Of a stretch of DNA of 64,000 bases, positions 23,501 through 35,500 are shown one piece after another. The notes under the pieces are model-generated. The model ran no database searches, was not told the DNA's origin, and saw only the letters and a list, made by a program, of their open reading frames with translations. The stretch's first letter is position 1, and each line of letters starts with the position of its first letter. Source of the stretch: Oegoconia quadripuncta (lineage: Eukaryota > Arthropoda > Insecta > Lepidoptera > Autostichidae); assembly GCA_949316235.1 (NCBI GenBank), contig OX438742.1, positions 39,212,742 through 39,276,741 of the forward strand. The letters run 5' to 3'. Both the position numbers and the translations under genes were made by a program.

Positions 23501-26500
23501 ATTATCGTTCGAATCGAAAGGAAATTGTTTATTAATAACATTTGTTACAAATCAAATTGTTAATATTTTACTTACTAATTTATATACATTCTTACAGTCA
23601 AATTTATTTATATGATTTCGCCGGTGACATGTGGTTTCGGCATATGAACCGAATAGAACCAACCCATGTCGTCTGGTGGGTGTCTTAGAAGGCGACGGAG
23701 GGACTTACCAACCCAAAAACATCTATAGACTTGCAAGTTTTATCGGCGATGGGCTCACTCCAAAGTTTGGAACACCCAAAGGCTTAAGGCAAAGGCTACC
23801 TTTGGGATGAGGGTCGTGAAGTCATGTTTGTATACTTGTGTTGTGTATTGATTAACGACCGATTGATGTAGTGGATAGTGACCCTGTCAGCGAAACCAAC
23901 GGTTGCGGATTCGAATCCCGCGCGGGGTAAATGTTTGTGTGACGAATACAAACATTTATTCCCGAGTCATGGATGTTTATATAAATATTTATGTATGTTT
24001 ATCCGTTATCTAGTACCATCCGTTATCAACTTATAATATACAGCAAATAATACGCACACTCCTGTCTCTATAGTACGTACTAAAATTTCATATTATATAA
24101 CAATGATTCAAAACAGCTGATCCCTTATATTGTAAAGCATTAATACTCATATTTATTATACATTCCCACATAACGACGATAAACTTACGCACACACGCAC
24201 TCACGTACGAGGAGATGGAGAAAATCCTCTCTGTACTTTAGTTTTAACTTCCCGTGTTTTACCTACAGTTGTATCGCATAGGGGTAATAATTAATTCTAC
24301 GCAGTGTTGTTCATTATTCTTATGGCTGCACAGTAATATGTCAAACTTTATAATTGGGGCAATAAGTATGTAATTTAATTTTAATTGATATATAAAGATA
24401 TGCTGTAAAGTTTGTTGAAAAATAAATAAATAGTACAAGCTTTATTTATTATTATTTAAATATGATAGCAATAATAATAAAGAAATAAGAACTCACATAA
24501 AAGCTGTAACTGTTCTCTTCACCTCTCTGTCGAACTCTCACCCGGGATCCGATCCCGCAGTCACCCTGCGCTGGCACACAGTGGGACCATTCACTCCATT
24601 CGCTGAGACATTTCGCCTTTTGACGGGATTCCAACGTTAAAGGCTCATCATGAGGTTCCCTTTGAAAAACATACACACATAAGAGTAGGTATTCAATTCA
24701 ATATTTTAAGGAAACGTAAACTACTTGAAGTTGAAGTTCATCATTAGCAAGCCCACTGCTCTATGGATTTTCCCAGCGGGAAGCGGCCTGCATCCAGAGA
24801 CTTGCGACCTTCACTATGTTGCACCATCAACTTTTGGGTGCGTGGAAAGCTCTAGAACTCAACATCTTAACTCTATAAAAAATTATTAATTATATAGTGG
24901 CGTGTGGTTTCCGGCACGGAATAATTGAATCCTATGGTACACAAAAGTCCATTCCCATCGCATTGGGATATCTCTGACCATCTTATCATTATTCGATCAT
25001 TAGTCGATCACCGTGACATGGGCGTATGTAATTACTTGTTTTATAATACGTTATCCACGTAAGTCCATATCAAACAAAGAACCTTAACCTAACGTGATTA
25101 CGGCTCATTTTTCATATATCTCACAATCCCACTAAATATTAAATAAGCGCAAGTTTCGCCCTTACTCGTTCAGACTCGTACATGTTGGATACTAAATAAT
25201 ATACGTACTCATTGTCTTCATCTTCTTCAGCCTCGGCCTGTGCACTCTCTCCCTCTGCTATAAAAAAAGCATAAGTTTTACAATAAAGCATTTCGAAGGT
25301 ACAGATTCTCGAACGTGTACACACTATAGGTACATTGTTATTACAACGACTTTAATTTTGTCAATTATTCAGGTCTGCTAATTTGAATAATGACCTATTT
25401 GAACGATTCCATTCCAGCGACACTGGAGATTTACCATAGTGAAATTATGCAAAAACTAGTCTACATTCTCGTTATAATGTCAAGTAAATCTTCGAAAGTA
25501 ATTTTATTCAATAATTGAGATTATTTGATAATCATGACCATCAGGCTACTCCAGTCCCCTGCTGGAGATAGGACTACGGTTTTCTGTTCATTACTGCTAG
25601 CTTTGCAGATCGTCGAATCCCTTTGCCTCCCTCCAGCAGGGCCAGCATAGCCAACATTGACAATGTCTAGTGCGTGCAGAAAAAAATATCACGCAGCTGT
25701 CAAATATGTCGAGATTCATAGCATAACAGACATCGTAGAACCATGGTTCTACGATCATGTTTCTACGATTCTACGGTAGTGTCATGACACTACGAAAGAC
25801 AAACAATCGACACCTCATTTGTAAAAATCAGTTCTGTAATTTTCATGCTACGATCAAACCGCCTCCGTGGCTCAATGTAAACAACATTGGGTTTACGATT
25901 CGGAGGTCGCGGGTTCGATCCCCAGCGGGGTACATGTTTAAGTACTCGGTTTGGTTGGTGGTAGGGCATTTTAAATAAAAAAAGTTAATAGCATTGTCGT
26001 ATTCCGGTTGTCAGAGATAAGATAGCCAGTTCCCCAAAAATATGTTGGGGTTTCTGGGTCAGTACGCTTCCATCTTCGACCTCATCTTCACTTAACATCA
26101 CGTGTGATTGAGGTCAAGTACCAACCCGTTATGCATAAAAAAAAAGCGTCCATAAACATATAGGTAATTAAGCTAAAGATAAGGGTCATCAACACCAGCT
26201 TTACACTTTCCCCTTGTTGGGGCACAGCTTCCTCTCACTGATGGACGGTGTGGGTCATAAACCACCACGCGGTTTATTGGATATGTCAGACTAATGGCCA
26301 CCTGACTGTCAGTGTTTTTAAGCTGCCCCTATGGGTCACCGACTTGGATTATCGACTGCCTGATTGAAATCAACTGGACGGTATATTTAACGTGCCCTCT
26401 GAGGCACGGAAACACTCGTATTAATATGCCACTAGTGGTCACCCATCCAAGGACTGACCGCGCCATACATTCTCTAATAGAAAACGAGAAGCGAATGCGA

Positions 26501-29500
26501 CTGCGCCACGAGTACCTTTAGTAGTAATACCCTACCGTCATGTATCTGTAATTTATTTATTTGTATATCTAATCTTGATAAGAATTTGTTGTGACCCAGA
26601 TAATTTTTCCGGTGATATGAAATTTATTCGTGATAATACAGAATCTTCCAGTTTTGGAATCAGGATTCTCAACTACCTAATTGAAGACATTATTAAGTAA
26701 TAATTAAACTTTAAATAGACTAATTGAGGTTAAGAAAGGATTTATAAATAACTTATTTCAATCCGTATGTCCGTGCAAACTGGCTGCAGGTGAAAACCAG
26801 CGCCTCTATATTGGCGGTGGCATTATGCTGTGTAGCCGTTTCAGCATACCTTTTTATTTTGTCATTCACATAAGCCGTAAACATAATTTATTCATTAATA
26901 CATAAACTGTTAAATTGTTACCCTTCTTTTGCTCCGCCGGATAAAAAGATATCTCGTATTCACGACGACGACGACCTGTTTGGTGTAGTGGTTAGCAACT
27001 CTGACCACTATACCAAAAGGTTGCGGGTTCGAATCCCGCTAGGGGCATATGTTTGTGTGATGAATACGGACATGTGTACCCGAGTTATAGATGTTTTCAT
27101 TTATAATAAGTATTTATTTACAAAAAAAAGTGTATTTATGTAGTATATCAACATGTGGTATCCACAACACAAGCCTATAGTTGCTTACTGTGGAACTAGA
27201 TGGCGCTGTGTGTGTGTCTAAGGATATTTATTTATTTATTTATTCACTCACATTCACTGTAGATCGTATTAGCATTAGGAGTGAAATGTATAAAAAGAGA
27301 AGAATATGATGAAGATAGAGTTGTCAAGTTCTGACATGATTTCACAAAGTACAATATCCAAATAATCAAAAGAATCAACACACGCTGCTACGATTTCGAT
27401 TTACGATGTCGTTTCTATTATCGTAATAAAAAAAAAACAATACTTGAGCTCCAGACTCTTTAAAAAAACAATCTAAACCTTTGTCGGGTGCCGGACTTTT
27501 CGAACATTAAGGACCTACGTATTAATTGAAACCGATTGACCTACCTTCCTCATTGTTGCAGTCAGCGAGAGGATATACATCTAGCCTCCTAACCGTCAGT
27601 GTAGCAAACGGAGTCAGATCGTTTAGATTCATCTGGAAGAACGGCGAGTCTTGCTGGAACGAGCCCACAGCTACTCTATTGACTGTATCCTCTGGCTGCG
27701 TCATAGATCTTACTGACTGTAACAAACATAATAATATAGCCATATGATTTTCGCCTGTATATTTAGATAATTTTGGATTTATCTATAGATATATATCCTT
27801 TTACTTTGACATTACTTTACAATCCGATTTTGATATCAAGATCAAATTTAATTGTAACAATATTAATAATGAGTATTTAATTATCAAAAAACGCGACAGC
27901 ATATTCTGTCTGATTCTGATCTGATGATGATTTTTTAACTTCCCATTGACTGAACTTGAAATTTATTGATAACGTTTTTTTATTACGTATATTTTACCAA
28001 CAAATACCAATATATAGATAAATCTCAATTTTTCATTTAAATTCCCTCGGTTTCATATTGCAAACCAATTTAATTTTGCGGTCAAACGCGTAGGTTTCAC
28101 AGACAGTTTATATTCTACAATTTTGACGACCTGTTTGGTGTAGTGGCTAGGAACTCTGACTGGTATACCAACAGGTCGCGTGTTCGAATCCCACTAGGGG
28201 CATATGTTTGTGTGATGAATACAGACATTCGGATATGTGACTACTCTGAGTCGATGGCTGAATCTGCCCTTGCTGATATAAGAATTTGCTGTAGATTAAA
28301 AGATGTGTTCACTTAAACTTACTTCATAGGAGATTCCATTCACAGTACCAGCGTCCCAGGGGAATAACGGTATCTTAGCATGGGGCAGCCACTCGGTCTT
28401 GTTGCATAGCTCAAACCTTGTGGTACCTAGAAACCAATCAGGAGATGGTCTCATGGCCACGGCGATGGAGAACATGTGGTGGACTCTGTCAACTCTTAAT
28501 AGGGCTTGTGTCGGTTCAGACATATAAGGATGATGGCGTCTCTTGCCTCGTATCAGTGTTCTCGTGCCACCCTCTTCTGACATCTGAAATTAACCTGGAT
28601 TTACCAGACTGTGTGTAACAAATTTTTCAAGTCTTAAAAATCTCATTTGGACAATGCAAAACTCACTGCGTCAATGATCTCTCTTTCAATCCTAGTGATG
28701 TTTGCATCCTTGGCTAAATCTTTGAGACCCGGGCTAGCTGGAGAGCCCTGCTGCCACAGGGTGTAGTCCAAGGCATGAGAAGCGCCTATCACGTGACTGT
28801 AGTAATTCTCATCCGGCTTGGTTGGGTAGTGCCGCGGGTGGGAACTCCGGGACCAGTGGCCATGGAATATTATCTATGCAAGAGATTGAAGATAAATCTC
28901 ATCAAAAATGTTACGATAGTCACAGAATTAATATAGTACTAACGTACCATAGTAACCAGTTTTCATACAATCTGTAATCATACACCTATAAAAACAGTTA
29001 TGATATTTTCTGAAAATAAAGTAGATTTTTATTTTAATCGCCAAGGGTTAGCACTTGACCTCTATCACACCTGATGTTAAGTGAAGATAAGGCCGAAGGT
29101 GGTAATGTACTGACCCGGAAACCCTATTTTATTTGGGGGACTGGCTATCTTACCTCTGACAACCGGAACACAACAATGCTATTAACGGCAGATTTAGATA
29201 AGATGGTGGTAGCTAGCCAGGCAGACATTTAATATGCCTTACCGCCAACCAAACCGAGTACTATATACCCCGCTGGGGATCGAACCCGCGACCTCCGAAG
29301 CGTAAACCCAATGTTGTTTACATTGAGCCACGGAGGCGGTAGGGTCTAGTTGCGTAAATGGAGTGTCATCATCATTATCATCAGCCCGTAATCATCCCAT
29401 TGATATAGGTCTTCTCTCGTATATGAGGGAGTATGGGCCAGAGTGCGCCTCGCTGGCTAAATGCGGGTTGGGGACTTCACATGCCTTTGAATTTTTATTT

Positions 29501-32500
29501 CTCAGGGATGCAGATTTCCTCACGATGTTTTCCTTCACCGTTTAAGGGCAGTCGGATAAATGCACGTAAGTAATTAAATTTAAAAAAAATCATTTGTACA
29601 TGGCCTGCCTGGGAATCGAACCCGGACCGGACGAAACGTACATTAATAACCTATTTTATTCACGCAAACTAGACTAGATTTTAAGGCCCATATTACTAAA
29701 CCGATCTCAAGATTGAGATGACCTTAAGGTGACGCTTGAGAATGTTTAGCATATTAAAACAGTATCAAAAAAAAAATTTATTGAGACGGAGACGCGATCT
29801 CAATCTCCTGATAATGATATATATCATTTTTGTCAAATTTAAAGACAAAAATTCTTTTTTTGTAGGTACACAGGGTACACTTAAAATTGTCAGATTTTAC
29901 ATTTTTTTAAGCGACATCTTGTTCAAAAGTCAATTTTCCCATGAGCATAACAAACAAGAAACTCGAGGGCTTGGTCTTTTAAATACAGGTTTTTATATTA
30001 CAAAAAAGGTTTTTATAAGGTGTACAACTTATGCCCACGTGCCCAATTCCCGGCTCCATCATCAGGCCCTGGATATTATTTGTGCGACCTAATACTACCT
30101 ACGTGGTGGCATTATGTTATTACAGAGTTCATATGGCCACCTATCGATTCCATCATTGCATTGTCATTCGACCTACAATACGCATGCGGAATTTCAATTG
30201 AACACCGGCAAGTGGTTCAAGTTTAACTTGCAAGATTTGATTACACCGGGACGAAAATAACGAAAATAGTTGTGCGAAAATAGTGCCTAATTGTGTAATG
30301 GTGTAATTATGTGTTCGTAGCCTAACAAACGCGACCGACAAAAACTACCTTTTATTTCACTTACCTAATATGCCCTAGTTTTTCCTTAAGGTAAAAAAAC
30401 TCATCCGTATAACTAAAACACGTAAAATTATGTTATTTCACAACAAACCTCGTATCGTGCTTCGCTGCAAATGTCGCAAACCTCCGAAACTGGTAACGGA
30501 GGACTGTCGATAGCTTTGGCATCGTCCTTCTCCAAAACAACGGTTAACTCTTCGTACCATACTTCTTTATTTTCCGCCACCATTGCACGAAACCGAATTT
30601 TCTGCTTATTGACACTCTGCTTAGGTGAAACCCAGTGAGTCTGTCAAATATAAAAAAATAAGCACATGTATTTAAGAATTGTGCTTGTACGCATATACAA
30701 TAAAGTGTGAAATAAATAATAATTTTGTCATAAAATTGTAGCTGTCCCAACTCGACTTTTCCCACGTCTACAGTTTCCCAATTCTACAGATTTCCAATAT
30801 TACGGAAACCTTTGTCTACAATCGTCAATACTACAGATTCCCGTATGTACAGATTCCCATCTCTACAGATTCCCATGCCTACAGTATCCTATTTCTACAG
30901 ATTCCCATTTCTTACCACAAAAATTACGTATTTTTATTAGATTGCGGTATATATAGGTGACCAACATGTTGTTGTTATGCATCACATCTTTGTATGTTCC
31001 AGGAGGCAACTATACAGCTCATACTGAACACAAAACACTTTAAACATAATCATAAAATTGCTCAATCAAAAGCCGGCGGCGAGCGCATGTCCACTCAGCC
31101 GGGGCTGCGCACGCGCTCCGCTCGCACTACTTGAAGACTATTCGTGTAATTCCTGTTTACTGGTGACGTCACTCCTGATTACGATCAACTTTTCCTCTGG
31201 GAACCATAGCCGAATTCAGTCGAAAATTGTTGGACTTCCATTCTAAAGGTGGTTTTAGAATGGTTTACTTTGTTGGTTAAGCGAAAATTTTTTGATCGAA
31301 TTCGACTATGGGTCCTTGGGGAAAGTTTATTTATTTATTTATTTTAACACTTTATTGTACACTAGACACACAAGAAATGGACATTAACAAACATATAAGA
31401 AAAATGTACAAAGGGCGAACTTATCTCTATAAGAGATCTCTTCCAGCAAAGTTTTTCGTAAACAAGAGTGGCGTCACACGAATTCAAATTCACCCTGTAG
31501 ACTGGGTTATGATATGATTAAGTACAGCCCCAGACAGTTAACTGCATCTATGTTTAATTCTCGTTCTTATAGAAAACCACTTTTTGGCCCTTTTATAAAT
31601 AAAATAAATCATAGAGAACGCTTGGACCACCTTCTAGCATCATTATCAGTTCCTCCTGGTCGTAACATTATAACCAAAGGAATAATATAAAGTCAAATGA
31701 ATCCAAACTCGACGGGATTACTGGTAGCATTGGAGGAGTTTGTTTTTTATGCTAAACGGGTTGGTACTTGCCCTCAATCACACCTGATGTTAAGTAAAGA
31801 TGAGGTCGAAGGTGGAAGCGTACTGACCCGGAAACCCCAACACATTTGGGGAACTGGCTATCTTATCTCTGACAACCGGAACACAACAATGCTATTATCA
31901 TTGCTGCTTGGCGGCAGATTTAGATAAGATGGTGGTAGCTAGCCAGGCGGACATTTAAAATGCCACCACCAAACCGAGTACTTAAATATGTACCCCGCTG
32001 AGGATCGAACCCGCGACCTCCGAATCGTAAACCCAATGTTGTTAACATTGAGCCACGGAGGCGGTTAACCACCTCTCGATCCATTATCAGATCACATCGA
32101 TGTTATCAAATTATTGCATTCTCATCCTAATTACATTTCAAAGTTTCAAATAATATGACTTCTAGAAGTATGTAAGGAAAATACCTGGTCAATACATAAC
32201 CCTATGTGACAATTGATTTGTTAGATTTTATTGCATACAATATAGAAACTAATAAAAGCGTTACCTAAGTCTAAACGTAGACAATAAACCCAAGTAAGTA
32301 GATATTTAACATGATCTAAGCAATCCAGTCAAAAAACAATTAATCACGCCGACAAAGTGGTCAAATAAAAATTTGAATAACATTTATTATGTCTCCCCTA
32401 CAAGTAAAGAGGGAATGTTTTTTTTTCCTTTTGTACCCGATCATGTGGGATGTCGTTCATTAAGTCGTTCAAAAATAATATACAATGTGTCCCGGAGAGA

Positions 32501-35500
32501 AGTGACCAGCGGGCGTAGTTTGAAAATTTATACAAAATTATCGATAAATCATTTAAATTTAGAGACCTAACTGCTTTTGTTTTTAAAAATTGTTAATTCT
32601 TTTTTTTTAATAGACATCTCTGACCGTCTGCACTATTTTAGTCATAATTTCTTTGTTTTTACGTCTTTCCCAATTCTTTTTTTTTAATTCAGTGCTGTTA
32701 TTATTATTCATCAAATTAAGTTATGAAAATTATCCCAAAACAAATAAATAATTTATTAAAAAAGAAATAAACTTAAAATTCGACCAACAAAACTGTATTT
32801 CTTTAAGTTTAAAAATAAAAAAACGAAAAATGTCCCTATAACATCATGTTTTTTTTTAATTATTATGATACTACATGATATTCTCTAAAATATCCTCGAA
32901 CAATGTTTTTAGTTATTTCAAATAAATGTGAACGTACGAGACATTGAAATTGACCTTTTATGCTCCAGTAACTAGATAGAGATAAGTTTAAAAAAATGAA
33001 AGTAATGTTTTAAGCAGTTTATTTGCACATTTAAGTGTTTTGTTATTACAATGAATCATTTTGATTTTAACATGATAGTTTAATAATAAATAAAAGATAC
33101 TTAATTTGTTAAAATGGTTGTTTATTAAGAAAAATCAGGTAATTAATTAATTATGTTTTCAAAATGACCGCCGTCAGCGGTTATGCAGGCCAGGGCCCTA
33201 AATGACATCCTTAGTGTAGTTCGCCTTATTTCTGCATGATTCTGCGCTATTTCTGCGGCAGCAGCATCGATTCTCTGTTTCAGCTGGTCTCTCGAAATTA
33301 TTGGCACAGCATAAACTTTTTGCTTCATGTAGCCCCAGAAATAATAATCAAGAGGCGTCAAGTCTGGTGACCTCGGGGGCCATGCTACTGGACGGCCTCT
33401 GCCAATCCATCTTGGATAATTTTCATTGGCCTGGCCTGCATAACCGCTGACGGCGGTCATTTTGAAAACATAATTAATTAATTACCTGATTTTTCTTAAT
33501 AAACAACCATTTTAACAAATTAAGTATCTTTTATTTATTATTAAACTATCATGTTAAAATCAAAATGATTCATTGTAATAACAAAACACTTAAATGTGCA
33601 AATAAACTGCTTAAAACATTACTTTCATTTTTTTAAACTTATCTCTATCTAGTTACTGGAGCATAAAAGGTCAATTACAATGTCTCGTACGTTCACATTT
33701 ATTTGAAATAACATAAAACATTGTTCGAGGATATTTTAGAGAATATCATGTAGTATCATAATAATTAAAAAAAAACATGATGTTATAGGGACATTTTTCG
33801 TTTTTTTATTTTTAAACTTAAAGAAATACAGTTTTGTTGGTCGAATTTTAAGTTTATTTCTTTTTTAATAAATTATTTATTTGTTTTGGGATAATTTTCA
33901 TAACTTAATTTGATGAATAATAATAACAGCACTGAATTAAAAAAAAAAGAATTGGGAAAGACCTAAAAACAAAGAAATTATGACTAAAATAGTGCAGAAG
34001 GTCAGACATGTCTATTAAAAAAAAAGGATTAACAATTTTTAAAAAACAAAAGCAGTTAGGTCTCTAAATTTAAATGATTTATCGATAATTTTGTATAAAT
34101 TTTCAAACTACGCCCGCTGGTCACTTCTCTCCGGGACACATTGTATGTTATCCTGAATATTAAGCTTTAAATTGCTAATTTTAAAATTGACTGCAGTAGT
34201 ACTTATAACACGAAGTTAAAAGAAACCACTTAACTATCTCGTCTAAGTAGGCTTTATAAGATAATGAGTAATTGTCGAAAATACTTTGCCTTTAAAATTA
34301 TTTATCAAACAACCAAAAGGCCCCTTCTAAGTCCGCATATTATGATGGGGGACAACGGAATCCTACACTGCGCGTTTCCTGATACACACTAAGCTGGTTT
34401 AATTCAATAATTCAAATATTCGATGCAGTTTCTATGGTTGTGAGTATAGTTTCATAACAATTCCTTTCGCGCTCTTCCTTTATCTTTTCTAATGGTTAAC
34501 TTAAGGTAGGTAAGCCACATTCTAGAGATAAGTATAGCAATAACAGTGAACGTTATAATAGCACGATTTAGATGCGATGTAGCACTTGGTGGCTTGAATG
34601 CCGGTACTGTCTGACTGTTGATTTAATCGCGTAACTAAAACCGCGGGCGAAATTGTGAGAGAATATTACGTTATGTGCAAACGATGGTAAATAGGTTTTT
34701 TTCTGTATTATCTATATTAAGAGAGATTCCGTATTTTACCTTATTGGCATGTTTATCAACACTATGGCAGCAATAGCTACCTGGCAACATTGACTGAGTC
34801 TGTCTTGGCATCATACTGAATCTTAAACAATATATTCCATTCCCCAATATTTAACCGGCTGTTGATTGATACGCCAAAAGTTCACTGCCGAACCTGAGTG
34901 AATAAATTCCCCGGTCAACCCTCACTCACCTCTATTCTATACTTGTCGGAGTAATCGTTATTCTCTATGGTGCTGTCACATCTTTCACTGTATCTCGCCT
35001 TGTTGCCATCTACCTTGTTGTCCCTTGTCTTTAGAGTACCAACGTCGACCTCCTTCTGTTCCTGACTGTATGTGATGTTGTCAACCGCTGGCTCTTCCAC
35101 TGTTATCATGAACTCTCGGAACGGACGGGTGTTATTCTTTGTCTCTAATATTACTAAAAAGAGAATACAAGTTATTTTATTGGTTATACAGTTTGCAATG
35201 TTACATAGTGTAGAAGCAGAGACTACATACCCCAATAGACATGTAACGGAAAACAATTTGTTTGAAAAATATTCTGTCAAATTAAGAAGTATGACGGCCG
35301 TGAATGGGGCAAGGGTAGCTATATCAATAATGAGATGAATATATGATGAATAAATAAACTTTGGTTATCATCTAGGTGCAATAGACCACTTATAAATATC
35401 TGGAGAATGCACAGTGATAATGTATGGATATGTTGAAATGGGATTGACATCTTGTTACTCACGGACGGAATCATTAAAACAACTTGTAAAGGGAATATTA

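Noticed and set aside
25540..25640. Small hairpin RNA gene suggested by ctgctggag and ctccagcag
   Set aside because: The short palindrome lies in LINE-like repeat text, and the stem is too brief and widely spaced to support a microRNA precursor.
27526..27747. Plus-strand open frame
   Set aside because: It is an antisense shadow of spondin-like exon 7.
30544..30765. Minus-strand open frame of 73 residues at exon 4
   Set aside because: It is in the wrong frame. The real exon reads THWVSPKQ... in another frame with matching splice sites.
33143..33460. Active transposase
   Set aside because: Only the last catalytic block is present and the N-terminus is antisense arm sequence, so no function is possible.
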